Positions 1 through 9,100 of a stretch of DNA of 12,973 nt are shown here, piece by piece. A program made the position numbers and the translations under genes. The DNA is from Candidatus Poseidoniales archaeon (GTDB lineage: Archaea > Thermoplasmatota > Poseidoniia > Poseidoniales > Poseidoniaceae). Numbering within the stretch: the first letter of the stretch is position 1; the number at the start of each line of letters is the position of its first letter. The stretch spans positions 3,286 through 16,258 of the forward strand of contig QXYA01000051.1 of the NCBI GenBank assembly GCA_009887135.1, written 5' to 3'. Below the pieces are notes generated by a model that had not been told where the DNA came from, searched no databases, and was given only the letters and a program-made list of their open reading frames with translations.

Positions 1-258
1 GAGCGTTTGGCCTCCATATAGTGCACCTATTCCAAGGACCAGAACAACAAGGACAACCACAAGTCCCCAAGAACCACCTTGGAGAGAGAGCAAACCACCG
101 ATGATAATGATGACCCAACCACCTGTCTTCAGCATAGTTGGTACATCCGGACCGCCTCCTTCCTGAACAGCAGGAAGTACTTCGGCAACTGTTTCGGCCT
201 TTACTTCGTTTTCTACGTTTCCTTCAGCGGCATTCGCCTTGCTTAGTAGCCCACTCAT
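1..258 (-). CDS. small two-helix membrane protein, C-terminus beyond window
   Basis: Eighty-six codons are visible from an ATG at 258, and the reading frame continues past the window edge. Residues 1-40 form a polar, Ala/Glu/Val-rich, probably disordered segment ending in a Gly/Pro stretch. Two hydrophobic helices follow at about 46-60 and 64-82, the second almost pure Val/Leu/Gly. An in-frame stop lies just upstream, and a GATGA element (one mismatch from the GGTGA used elsewhere here) stands 4 nt before the ATG, so the start is well supported. I do not recognise the family. It looks like an integral membrane protein with a flexible N-terminal tail. It lies 81 bp downstream of the secreted protein on the same strand and may share its transcript. 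No catalytic motif is visible. Confidence 0.75.
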   Translation of the reverse strand, partial: MSGLLSKANAAEGNVENEVKAETVAEVLPAVQEGGGPDVPTMLKTGGWVIIIIGGLLSLQGGSWGLVVVLVVLVLGIGALYGGQTL

Positions 259-289
259 TTGCTCATCTCATATATTCGTCGCATGGGGA

Positions 290-324
290 GGTTAAGAACC
301 CAACCCCGATACGAGCGAGGGTTG
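290..324. repeat. two adjacent inverted repeats between minus-strand genes
   Basis: A perfect GGTT-aag-AACC inverted repeat (290-300) directly abuts a CAACCC/GGGTTG repeat with a 12-nt loop (301-306 and 319-324). Both lie between the stop of the secreted-protein gene at 340 and the next minus-strand gene at 258. They could form a hairpin in the 3' untranslated RNA, but no T-rich run follows on the minus strand, so a classical terminator is not supported. They could also be a protein-binding site or chance. Confidence 0.3.
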
Positions 325-339
325 TACGCTTTTCAGCAG

Positions 340-1269
340 TTAGAGTCCAGGAGCGGCTTCTCGCCACTCTCCTTCTTCATCATCAGATCCTAAGAACCGA
401 CGACCAGCGACTGCTGCTGCAAGAGCAACCATGGAAAGTGCAGGGATGATTTCGAAGCCTGGAAGATAAACACCACGGACATAGATTGTGATCATTTGTG
501 ATTCTCGGTCACAGCCACCGTTCTTACAAGAGAAATCAGACTCAGCGTAGAAATCGAGTGTGTGATAAGCATCTGTCCACCCTTGTGTCTTAGGAGTACG
601 AATTTGGATTCGGACCTTAGCAGGAGCAACCATTGGTTCAACGTTGACCTTGCTGATTGGGATGTTGATGTTGAATCCTGCATCTTCGAGTTTCTCACGG
701 GAACTTTCGGAGATACCAACCTTCATGAAATCGAATTGATTTCCTAGATTGTAGACCTTGAATTCAAAGTCCTTGTCGGTCTTTGGCATAAGTTGTACGA
801 AAGGCTCGACTGCTTCAACTTGCAAGAGTGCGAATTGGGTAATTGAAACAATCATTGAGGCACCGGATGTTGCGACGTTAGCAGGAGGTACTCCGCTGAT
901 CTCTTGTACACTTCCTTGAACAACCAAACTTCTCGCTTGCATTGTCATGAATGGTTGAGCTCGGACAACAACTTGGAAGTCCTCTGATTGACCACCACCG
1001 ACATAAATATCACCGGGGGCTGCCGCTGCAAGTCCATCTGATGTAACAGACAATGCAATCTTTTCGATGTACGCAGTAGGGTTCGTTGCAGTACATGTTG
1101 TAAATCCGACGAGGGTTGAACCAGGCTTGACGTCAACCTTAATTTCTGCAGGAGCACACGTAATTGAGACCGCTGCAGTAGGCAACTGTGCTTGTGCAGG
1201 AACTGCTACAAGCAATATTGAGGCTAGATAAAGGGTCAAAACGCAAAGTGTTCTCTTAACTCCAGACAT
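340..1269 (-). CDS. secreted beta-sandwich protein with PGF-type C-terminal membrane anchor
   Basis: This 309-residue protein is probably exported and anchored at the cell surface. Residues 1-27 are a signal peptide: Lys/Arg, a Leu/Val core, then AQAQ. The body looks like two Ig-like beta-sandwich domains. The first holds the Cys pair in SITCAP and TTCTATN. The second holds a YNLGNQFD segment typical of NEW3/COG1470-type surface domains. A further close Cys pair (SCKNGGC) lies near the end. The C-terminus has PGF at about 270-272, a hydrophobic helix and then RR, resembling PGF-CTERM signals cut by archaeosortase A. An acidic tail of about 17 residues follows, which is longer than usual. The ATG at 1269 is chosen because AGTGA lies 5 nt upstream. 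A GTG at 1278 is the GTG inside that ribosome site. The binding target is unknown. Confidence 0.8.
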   Translation of the reverse strand: MSGVKRTLCVLTLYLASILLVAVPAQAQLPTAAVSITCAPAEIKVDVKPGSTLVGFTTCTATNPTAYIEKIALSVTSDGLAAAAPGDIYVGGGQSEDFQVVVRAQPFMTMQARSLVVQGSVQEISGVPPANVATSGASMIVSITQFALLQVEAVEPFVQLMPKTDKDFEFKVYNLGNQFDFMKVGISESSREKLEDAGFNINIPISKVNVEPMVAPAKVRIQIRTPKTQGWTDAYHTLDFYAESDFSCKNGGCDRESQMITIYVRGVYLPGFEIIPALSMVALAAAVAGRRFLGSDDEEGEWREAAPGL

Positions 1270-1274
1270 TGTGC

Positions 1275-1279
1275 TCACT
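1275..1279 (-). promoter_or_regulatory. ribosome binding site deciding the 1269 start
   Basis: AGTGA on the minus strand ends 5 nt before the ATG at 1269. It matches the GGTGA motif seen before other genes here, with one difference. It contains the GTG that would otherwise be read as a start three codons earlier. Confidence 0.55.
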
Positions 1280-1350
1280 AAGTAAAGCCACCATATCGAC
1301 CCTCATAACCATTTTGCCAGAAAGTGCATGATTGCAAGCAGAATCGAGAA

Positions 1351-1360
1351 GAAAAAAAAG
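1351..1360 (-). terminator. oligo-T terminator after the tRNA
   Basis: On the minus strand the tRNA discriminator base is followed at once by C and then eight T residues (1359-1352). Archaeal RNA polymerase terminates at such U-runs without needing a hairpin. The position directly after the tRNA fits termination of the tRNA transcript, or of an HD gene-tRNA transcript. Confidence 0.7.
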
Positions 1361-1434
1361 TGGGCCCGAAGGGATTTGAACCCTTGACCGCCCGGTTATG
1401 AGCCGGGTGCTCTAACCAACTAAGCTACAGGCCC
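1361..1434 (-). tRNA. tRNA with CAU anticodon, probably tRNA-Ile2
   Basis: The 74-nt minus-strand sequence folds as a complete cloverleaf. It has a 7-bp acceptor stem (GGGCCTG with CGGGCCC, one T-G wobble), a D-stem GCTT/GAGC, an anticodon stem CCCGG/CCGGG with loop CTCATAA, and a T-stem AAGGG/CCCTT with TTCAAAT. The discriminator is A73, CCA is not encoded and no intron is seen. The anticodon is CAT. G1-C72 rules against an archaeal initiator, which typically has A1-U72. The GGGCC acceptor start resembles archaeal tRNA-Ile rather than elongator Met, so it probably reads AUA after conversion of C34 to agmatidine by TiaS. Elongator Met remains possible. It starts 25 nt after the HD gene stop, so the two may be co-transcribed or share a promoter inside that gene. 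Confidence 0.93.
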
Positions 1435-1459
1435 GATGATGCATGCTGGAACATGAAGT

Positions 1460-2767
1460 TCATGAGTCTGCCGAATCAAACATTGCAAGCGATGATTGGG
1501 ACGGTTTTGTTTTCGAACGTACTAATGCTTCACACTCGTCACGAATCTGTTCAGGAACAAAAACCAATATCTGCTCATCGGATTGAGAAAGGGAGCGAAT
1601 GAGTGGAGAATGTTCTGCCGCATCTCGTCCGTCTTCGAGTATGATGCCCTGTTCGTAAGGCATGTACCCTCGTTTTCGTATCGAGGCAGTAATCAAATCA
1701 TGTTCGGGATCAAAACCTGCCCCTTCAATGAATCCGGCTACTTCAGTTTGAATCACTTCAAACATCTCTGATGTAAGAGAAGGTATTCGCAGAGATTTGT
1801 GATAATCTCGACGAGCCATGAGCCGAGAAGCGTAACTTGATAGAATTTCATCTTCGTTTCGAGAGAAGCGACTCATAGCCACTTTCACGTGTGAATCATG
1901 AATTTCTGCGTATTGCTCTGCTGTCAACGACTTGTTCAGCAGCATGTGTTCAACTTCACTCCCAAGGGCAAGTTTACCCTCCGATGCCAGAGTTCTGGCC
2001 CGAGCAAGCATTCGAACGAGATAGGCTTGAGTAAGCATGTTGACTTTATGGAAATAGACTTGGTTGTACATATGATATCTAGTAACAAGATAGGCTTCTA
2101 TTGCAGGTAAGCCCCAGGATTTGACATAAAGACGACCTTGGTCATTCACTCTCATGGCCCGAATTACCCGAGCGCTGTCAAATCCTCCTATTTGGGCACC
2201 AGTATTGGCTTGGTCGCGAATCATGTAGTCCATACGATCGACATCTAACTGGCTGCTGATGATTTCTTTCAGAAACGGAGCAATTTCTATCCCATCGCAT
2301 TCCTTTGCCCCGTCTAATATCGAAAACAATCGCTTTTTCCGTTCAGTCCCAAGTACTTCAGCAAGCACCTGACCGATCTCAGAAGACGTATTCTCAAGCA
2401 TGACCCTACCCCAATGCTCGTGCGAAAAATATGTTGCAAAAACTTCAGGAGTCTCTAGAAGGTGAGAATAAGGAGGATGACCAATGTCATGAAGAAGAGC
2501 CCCTAGGCGAACCAATTCTGCATCCTCGTTAGAGAGAAGCCCTGGTTGAACTTCCTGCAGTGAGTCGGTCAGCGCACCTGCAAGATGATATGCACCAAGT
2601 GAATGAGCAAAGCGAGTATGTGTAGCTGAAGGGAACACAAATTCACACGTTGAAAGTTGTTGCACATTCCGTAATCGTTGGAACTCATGCGTATCAATGA
2701 TTCTTGCATGATGTGCTGGCACCAAGATATCACGATGAATTTCATCGCGGATAACCCTGTCTCGCAT
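1460..2767 (-). CDS. SAMHD1-like HD-domain phosphohydrolase (COG1078 type)
   Basis: A 435-residue cytoplasmic HD-superfamily protein that probably hydrolyses dNTPs or related nucleotides with a divalent metal. The family signatures appear in order. THTRFAHSLG has R52 and metal-ligand H55. LLHDIGHPPYSHLLE has H93/D94 as metal ligands, then H97, H102 and E105. SHEHWG contains H116. DVDRMDYMIRD has metal-ligand D177, then Y181 and D185. These align with human SAMHD1 H167, H206/D207, H215, D218 (Glu here), H233, D311, Y315 and D319. SAMHD1 K312 is replaced by R178. The C-terminal 200 residues are helical and lack clear motifs. The ATG at 2767 has only a weak ribosome site. Activity and substrate (dNTP, dGTP or another phosphoester) are inferred from the family. 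The spacer to the divergent operon is 91 bp. Confidence 0.9.
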   Translation of the reverse strand: MRDRVIRDEIHRDILVPAHHARIIDTHEFQRLRNVQQLSTCEFVFPSATHTRFAHSLGAYHLAGALTDSLQEVQPGLLSNEDAELVRLGALLHDIGHPPYSHLLETPEVFATYFSHEHWGRVMLENTSSEIGQVLAEVLGTERKKRLFSILDGAKECDGIEIAPFLKEIISSQLDVDRMDYMIRDQANTGAQIGGFDSARVIRAMRVNDQGRLYVKSWGLPAIEAYLVTRYHMYNQVYFHKVNMLTQAYLVRMLARARTLASEGKLALGSEVEHMLLNKSLTAEQYAEIHDSHVKVAMSRFSRNEDEILSSYASRLMARRDYHKSLRIPSLTSEMFEVIQTEVAGFIEGAGFDPEHDLITASIRKRGYMPYEQGIILEDGRDAAEHSPLIRSLSQSDEQILVFVPEQIRDECEALVRSKTKPSQSSLAMFDSADS

Positions 2768-2858
2768 AGTGAGACCTGCTCATTCGTTGCATTTCAAGGC
2801 ATCTCCTCTCAGAAAGCCGAGGGGCAACGGCTATGCCCTGTAGTCTAAACCATAGTCC
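2768..2858. promoter_or_regulatory. divergent intergenic region
   Basis: This 91-bp spacer separates the minus-strand HD gene from the plus-strand operon, so it should hold promoters for both directions. I see no convincing TATA box or BRE in either orientation. There is a small GGGC/GCCC inverted repeat (2822-2838). The plus-strand gene has no Shine-Dalgarno before its ATG, which would fit a leaderless transcript. Confidence 0.4.
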
Positions 2859-4601
2859 ATGGCGGCTGGTCTCAAGTCCTTCCTCGCTCGATTATCGACA
2901 GATGACCCTGAAACCAACGGTCCAAGATTATGGGTCATGTTTGCCATTTCGCTTTTGTTAGTTGCAACCTTGAACTGGTATGCGATGGTTCGTGAACCAT
3001 CCGTAGTGGATGTCGACGATTTAACCGAGTATGTTAACGAGGTTGTCAAAGTCGAAGGGACATTGATTTCATGGGTCGAGGACCCTTACAATTCAGGAGA
3101 CGATAGGCTTGATGCAATCATTGATGATGGAACAGGAGTTGTTGAATTGAGATGGTATCGGCCAGGAGATACACCTCCTATCGGTACGAACGTTACGATC
3201 ATAGGTGACGTCATCAATTACGAAGGTCGGATGTGGATACAGGCGCTCGGTGCTGGAGCAATGAGTTGGAAATCTTCTGATATCCCAGACGTTCCGATAT
3301 TGGCAATTTCAGATGTTGCAATCAACCCAGAGGCTTTTGATGGTGAAATAATTCAACTCACCGGATTTATTTCGAAATCCCTCGCACCAGATATCGCTTT
3401 TGGAAACGCCAAACTGGGAGATCATCCGAATTACGGAAACTCTGAACATCAAATTGGTATGACCATTCATTCCTCAACGGGACAATGGATTGAAGCAGGT
3501 TCAAAGGTCACTGTTCAAGGAGTCCTCTCTTATCAACAGCGAGAATTACGCTGGAACCTTGGAGTCCAGGGGCCTGAAATTATGGTTGATCGGAATCATC
3601 CAATTGATATCCCATTGCTTGATTGGTCTTCTCAATCAACATGGATGTATCAATCAGGCAGAACAGTCGATGTCGCAGGTATGCTCTCAATCGATAATAG
3701 CACATGGGAACTCACGGGTTCAGCCGGTTCACCATTATGCGTAATACCGAGCGATGATGATAAATCCATGGCCGAGACATGGGAAGGAAAGGCAATCAAG
3801 ATGCGTGGGCGTTTAGTATGGAATACAGCAATCTCATCATGGTGTCTCGACAAAGCTGGTGATTCAAGTGAATCACTTACTGCTACCTCCACAATTAATG
3901 ACCTACTTTTGATGCTCAGTGCTAACCCAATTGCTGCTCTGAGTGATCCAGATACGCATTACACTGTTGCAGCCTACATGAAGTATGCAGTTGAACCAAG
4001 CGTTGAAGACGAATCAGGATACTTTGCGGACTCAGCCGGCTATACTCCCGGTTGGACAAGCATCGCCGTAACGATCCCTGGACCTCGCTCGACATGGCTC
4101 GAGGCTGGTCAAGCCGTTGTTGCTGATGTAACTGTTTCTTGGGACGATGAAAATATGCGTGCAGAACTACTTATCCATGACCTTTCAGAAGGTGAGAAAA
4201 TGAATCCAACAACCCTTCTTTGGTCAGATGGGGCAACTCAATGGGGGTATGATAAGAACAAAGTTGTTCGATTAAACGGCCTTGCTGTTGAAGAAAATGG
4301 TACTTGGTTCCTTTCAGAACCAGGAAGTGAAAAGAAGGTCAGACTTAACGCCCTTGGCAATTCCATTGGCCTTGACGAATTACATCTTGGAATAGCGATG
4401 ACATGGGAAGGACGTTTGCTTCAAATCGAGGACAGCCAGTCGATGGCGGTCATTTATGCGTTAGAAAGTGCAGATGTTGATGACAGAGATAACGATGGGC
4501 TCAGTGATACTCTTGAGAACGCCTTCGGAACCAGTTCATATTCTGAAGACTCAGATGGAGATGGAACGAGCGATCGTCAAGAATACATCGATCAACAATA
4601 A
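2859..4601 (+). CDS. membrane-anchored surface protein with about five OB-like modules and a Ca2+-loop tail
   Basis: A 580-residue protein. A basic N-terminus precedes one hydrophobic helix at 24-44, read as a signal anchor that places the rest outside the cell. The exterior consists of repeated beta-barrel-like units at roughly 62-135, 162-243, 268-335, 366-440 and 468-535. The first fits the OB-fold pattern best: VKVEGTLISW, then IIDDGTGVVELRWY, then VTIIGDVINYEGRMWIQA. Later units repeat the 'V.V.G.L' and 'W.EAG..V.V' spacing more loosely. The tail (541-575) carries DRDNDGLSD and DSDGDGTSD, which are TSP3-like calcium loops. OB folds often bind nucleic acid, and such domains occur in extracellular nucleases, but no catalytic motif is visible here. 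The permease gene follows after 12 nt. The ATG has no Shine-Dalgarno and heads the operon. DNA binding is inference. Confidence 0.8.
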   Translation: MAAGLKSFLARLSTDDPETNGPRLWVMFAISLLLVATLNWYAMVREPSVVDVDDLTEYVNEVVKVEGTLISWVEDPYNSGDDRLDAIIDDGTGVVELRWYRPGDTPPIGTNVTIIGDVINYEGRMWIQALGAGAMSWKSSDIPDVPILAISDVAINPEAFDGEIIQLTGFISKSLAPDIAFGNAKLGDHPNYGNSEHQIGMTIHSSTGQWIEAGSKVTVQGVLSYQQRELRWNLGVQGPEIMVDRNHPIDIPLLDWSSQSTWMYQSGRTVDVAGMLSIDNSTWELTGSAGSPLCVIPSDDDKSMAETWEGKAIKMRGRLVWNTAISSWCLDKAGDSSESLTATSTINDLLLMLSANPIAALSDPDTHYTVAAYMKYAVEPSVEDESGYFADSAGYTPGWTSIAVTIPGPRSTWLEAGQAVVADVTVSWDDENMRAELLIHDLSEGEKMNPTTLLWSDGATQWGYDKNKVVRLNGLAVEENGTWFLSEPGSEKKVRLNALGNSIGLDELHLGIAMTWEGRLLQIEDSQSMAVIYALESADVDDRDNDGLSDTLENAFGTSSYSEDSDGDGTSDRQEYIDQQ

Positions 4602-4604
4602 TGT

Positions 4605-4609
4605 GGTGA
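4605..4609 (+). promoter_or_regulatory. ribosome binding site of the permease gene
   Basis: GGTGA lies within the 12-nt gap after the upstream stop and ends 4 nt before the ATG at 4614. It matches the ATCACC sequence near the 3' end of archaeal 16S rRNA and is the clearest example of the motif used to choose starts in this window. Confidence 0.7.
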
Positions 4610-4613
4610 GAAT

Positions 4614-6116
4614 ATGATTGAAGCGTATTTCACTGATTTATGGTGGCTCCTTGGAGCGCTCTTCTTCGGTGTGTTCATGGGTTCCTTAACCGGACTAATC
4701 CCTGGTTTCCACGTCAACAATGTCGCATTAATTTTGCTTGCTTTATCTCCTGCACTACTCGATTTAGGAATCCCTCTGTCTGCCGTGGCTGCAATTATTG
4801 TATCGACGGGTACTGTCCACACGTTCCTAAATTACATTCCATCGGCCCTTATTGGTGCACCAGACGGGGACACTGCGTTATCGCTATTGCCTGGGCATAG
4901 AATGTTGCTTTCTGGGAATGCTGCACGGGGTGTGGCTTGGTCTGCAAGAGGATCTCAATTGGGACTCTTCCTATCATTACCCCTCATCATTGTAGCACGA
5001 ATTGCATTTGGACCTGAACTTAACTGGTACAATGGGTTGCGTAGTTGGTTGCCAGTGATTCTTCTTACGATCTCATTGCTCCTTCTTGCAACGGAAACGA
5101 CTCGTCTTGATTGGCCGAAATGGCTTCAGAAGATTACCCGTAAGAAACTCGGAAATGATAGTCGTCTTGCTGGATTCTTTGCAGCTACAATCTTTTTCCT
5201 TCTTGCAGGATTGTATGGATGGGCTGTATTTGAACTTCCAGTCGACAGTCCCGTTGGGATGCCGTCTCCTTCACTCCTCCTTCCAAGTCTAGCAGGTCTA
5301 TTCGGCATTGCTAATTTACTGGATATTTACGCCACAACGAGTCACCTTCCGCCTCAACGTGAAAATTGGGATCTACCCCCGATTAAACCGCTCATTGCTC
5401 CATGTTTCTGGTCTGCAGTAGCGGGTGCAAGCATGGGTGTTTTACCTGGAATGACTGCTTCTCAAGCGACTGTTTTGGTAATGGGTGGAAGGAACGTGGC
5501 AGCAAAGGTGCAAGGAAAAGAAGGTTATGGAATGGACTGGGAAACTCGCCGATTGACAGAACTTTCTGATGACGAATTACTGGAAATTGCCATTGCTGAA
5601 GCCGAAGGAGGCCATGAAGGGCCTCAAACAAAACAAGATTTGGAAGTCATTGCTATTCTCTCCGCTGTTAACACAGCAGTTACTGTCATGGTCCTTGGGT
5701 TCCTCTACATCATTGGAAGATCTCGTTCAGGGGCAACACTTGCTCTGAAAATGATGTACCCTATTGAAACATGGAACTCCACAGAACCTACTGCTGATTT
5801 CATCAGATTACTCGCTGTGTGTCTCGCAGCAGGAATTATGGCTATGCCGATTATGAAAATCGTTGGAAAGGGAATGTTGCGACTTCACGCTGCAATTCCA
5901 TTGCAATCAATGGTCATGGGTGTTATTATCTTCGTAGCCGCTCTTGTCTGGCTTTCGACAGGTTTCGTAGGAATCGGAGTCCTCATAGTAGGAACCATCC
6001 TTGGGATGATGCCTCCTCGAATCGGCATACGTAGAAGTCACGGCATGGGAATTATTCTTGTTCCGATTATGATTTACACCTTCGCTCAAATGGCAGATAA
6101 CTTCGGTTTCATCTGA
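4614..6116 (+). CDS. TctA/COG1784-like polytopic membrane permease
   Basis: A 500-residue integral membrane protein with about ten hydrophobic segments. It resembles the TctA-type permease of tripartite tricarboxylate transporters, specifically the archaeal branch COG1784. The hallmark G-x-x-PG loop occurs twice: GLIPGFHVNN at 27-36 in the first half and GVLPGMTASQ at 275-284 in the second. This fits the internal duplication of the family. THTFLNYIPS and GAPDGDTALSLLPGHR (about 65-95) are further conserved-looking loops. An acidic cytoplasmic-type loop lies at about 308-345. No TctB- or TctC-like partner is in the window, so it may work alone. The substrate is unknown, and organic acids are only the family precedent. 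It is bracketed by two cell-surface proteins in one operon. The stop is 69 nt before the next start. Confidence 0.82.
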   Translation: MIEAYFTDLWWLLGALFFGVFMGSLTGLIPGFHVNNVALILLALSPALLDLGIPLSAVAAIIVSTGTVHTFLNYIPSALIGAPDGDTALSLLPGHRMLLSGNAARGVAWSARGSQLGLFLSLPLIIVARIAFGPELNWYNGLRSWLPVILLTISLLLLATETTRLDWPKWLQKITRKKLGNDSRLAGFFAATIFFLLAGLYGWAVFELPVDSPVGMPSPSLLLPSLAGLFGIANLLDIYATTSHLPPQRENWDLPPIKPLIAPCFWSAVAGASMGVLPGMTASQATVLVMGGRNVAAKVQGKEGYGMDWETRRLTELSDDELLEIAIAEAEGGHEGPQTKQDLEVIAILSAVNTAVTVMVLGFLYIIGRSRSGATLALKMMYPIETWNSTEPTADFIRLLAVCLAAGIMAMPIMKIVGKGMLRLHAAIPLQSMVMGVIIFVAALVWLSTGFVGIGVLIVGTILGMMPPRIGIRRSHGMGIILVPIMIYTFAQMADNFGFI

Positions 6117-6185
6117 TTTTGGGGAAACTACACCTCGCCAAAAGATATGAGGGGGATAACGTCAGGTATCCTTGTAGGTGACACT
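6117..6185 (+). promoter_or_regulatory. leader of the LTD-PLD gene with ribosome site
   Basis: This 69-nt spacer is the longest inside the operon. AGGTGA at 6176-6181 ends 4 nt before the ATG at 6186, which supports that start over an in-frame ATG at 6147. An A-rich AAAAGATAT at 6140-6148 is a possible weak TATA-like element for an internal promoter, but it is not convincing. Confidence 0.5.
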
Positions 6186-9100
6186 ATGCGCGGCCAATCA
6201 TACTTCTTACTCGCTCTTCTTTTACTTGTTCCACTCACACCATTTGTTGAGCCAGTAGAATCTACATCTGCTCGCAGTCAGCCATGTTCAGGTGCAATTT
6301 GTATCAATGAAGCATTACCAAATCCGAACGGGCTTGATGATGCAATGTATCCAGGTGGTGAATGGTTGGAGATTTCCAACACAGGAACAACAAGTGTTGA
6401 TGTTCGCAATTGGTATTTCTCAAATAAGGCCTCAAAGACACTCACCTTTGATGTCAACAGTATCGTAGGCTACGACATCAATAACGCATCAACATACACC
6501 ATCGCTCCTGGAGAGTACATGGTGATTGCTCGAAATGGATATACCAATTTCTATGTTGCTAATTCAAATGACTTCATGACTCTGTATGATGGATCTGGAA
6601 ATTGGATTGATGAAGCAACATGGAATTCAAGTTCCTCTGGAGTGAGCCTTGAACAAGACCCTTCCGATTCATACGCTGACTGGATAGCGACCTCGAACCC
6701 AACACCTGGTTCCTCGAACAGTGGTGGAGGTAGCGCAGGACCAACCTATTTCCCAAGCGATCTACAAATTAATGAGGTCATGGCAGATTCTTGGCCAAGT
6801 CGAGACAATACCTCTTGGCCTGGTGGCGAATGGATTGAATTGCACAACAACGGAACGACCACAATCAACATGTCTGGATGGTGGCTACAAGACCAAGCTG
6901 GAAACATGATTGAACTCGATTCATCTCATCTCATTGGTGCAACTTCTGATTATGCAACTCAACTTATTTATCCAGGTGAAATCCGAACTGTAGCAGTAAA
7001 TGCAACATCAAGCAGCGGTGTTCTGAACAACGGCCAAGAGACCGTTCGACTCTACCTGCCAAACGGTAGCATTGGAGATGAAGTTAGTTGGAATAAGAAT
7101 GAACCTGGGTTTTCCCTTGAAGAAAATCCTCTTGGGGGAATGTGGGTCATCTCAACATATCCGTCACCCAATTCCACAAATATTCCAACTCTTGATTCCA
7201 TTACAGCATCTGGATCTGTAGGATTTAACGAAATCATGCCAGTTTCAAATAATGACGGAAATGCTTCACCTTTGGGTGAATGGATTGAATTGCTCAACAC
7301 TGGAACAAGCGACATCGACCTTAACGGTTGGTCCATTATCGATGGAATGGGGAATCAAACCTTCCTTGATCCAGGCACAATTGCAGTAAACAGTTCCCAG
7401 GGTAGTACAACTATACTCTCAGGAGAACGCCGAATCGTTGAATTTACTGGAGACACTCGTCTTTGGGATAATTACAATCATCTTGTTTTGCTCGATGCTT
7501 CTTCGAATGTAGTTGATATGGCTTGGTATGCTACAAACTATGGACCAAACATCTCGCTTCTACGCAGTACCAGCTACATTGATGCATGGTCGCCATCCCT
7601 CTATCCTACTCCTGGTCAACCCGAACCAATTCCAGCAGCAACAACTGGTGATGTTCGAATCACAGAGTTACTCCCAGATGCAGTTGGTTCAGACTCAGAA
7701 TCGTACCCAGGGGGCGAATGGATTGAAATTCACAATTTTGGTTCTTCCGAAGTTGATGTTGCTGGATGGAGACTATCAGCGCCCAATCGAAACCTTATGT
7801 TGCATCAATACAACATGCCAATGAAATCGACAACGGTTTTAATTCCTGGAGAAACAACGTTGATCGCTCTCAATGGTACATCTCAATTTTACCTAAAGCA
7901 CACAACACCAGATCAAATAAATCTCATTGATGGAAACGGAGCAATTGCTCACACAGCTCAATGGACAAGTACGCTCGAAGGCGGATCTCTCATCAATAAT
8001 ACAGAAACGCATGCAGGTGCTGGCCAATCTGGTACCAACGCACCCACCACTTCCATAACGTGGGGCATGGATGATTGGGTCAACAGTGCTTGGGCAACAC
8101 CCGGTAGTGCGAACCCAGTATGGCCAGAATATACTGATTCTGAATCGCTTGTAATCACAGAGATTGCATCATCGTGTGACGACTCGGAATTCTCCCCTTC
8201 CGCTGACTGGATAGAACTTCATAACACCGGTACAGAACACGTCAACCTCAGTCGCTGGATGGTGAACGTGGATTATACCTCGAACCCACTCATGGGCCGA
8301 CAATTTGTAGACTCAACAATGCTATGGAGTCATGCTGAAAACAACACTACAATCGAAGCAGGACACCGAGTTGTCGTAGAATTGACCTACGATATCTTCG
8401 GAGGTTCCCTGGAAGACACAGGAGTACTCGAGATACTCAATCCAGATGGCGAACTTGTCACAAGCGCATCACCTCCGTCTGAATTTTTGGCGAGTAACTG
8501 TGTCACATACGGTTACAATGAGACAAATTCAGAATGGGTTGAGTTTGCATGGCCAACACCTGGAACTGCAGAACCTGATGCTACAATGATCGCTTCCCAA
8601 GACTCAATCAAGTTCACATCTGTCATGTGGGATGGGATTTCGTCGATTTCTACGGAATTAGAATTCTTTGAAATCACCAATAATGGAGAAGAATCAGCAA
8701 CACTTAACGGATGGCAAATCCGACGTACTGCTGCAGATAACACAGAATTTACCGCACTGATCACCAACCTACAAATCGATGCAGGATCATCGGTTAAACT
8801 CACAAATGACGTCTCAGGTCTAGGTTTGTATGAAGACGGTACCATCGTCGATATGAACACTGCTATGAGTTCACCAATCTACTTACTCGATAGTGGTATG
8901 GCCTTGCAACTCATTCATCCAACGGGAGAAGTCGCCGATACGATAGTTTACGGAAACGGCCCTATCGATGTAATAGGATGGTCTGGCGTTGCTCTATCTG
9001 AACCAGTAAACGGAATTGACAATCTGATTTTGTACAGAGGTGATGGATGTGGAACGATTACTGACACAAACCAATCTGTCGACTGGCATCAACGATGGGG

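Noticed and set aside
138..449. Plus-strand open frame of about 100 codons
   Set aside because: It lies opposite two better minus-strand genes, crosses their spacer, and its translation is Arg/Leu/His-rich without a recognisable pattern.
2801..2838. Small inverted repeats in the divergent spacer as an operator
   Set aside because: Stems are only 4 bp and expected by chance; no supporting motif was seen.
6147..6185. Longer N-terminus for the LTD-PLD protein from the ATG at 6147
   Set aside because: It would add 13 residues before the signal peptide and has no ribosome site, whereas AGGTGA stands 4 nt before 6186.
6760..7740. Repeated GAATGGATTGAA stretches as DNA repeats or a CRISPR array
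   Set aside because: They encode the EWIE core of successive lamin-tail units at wide, irregular spacing, so they are protein repeats.
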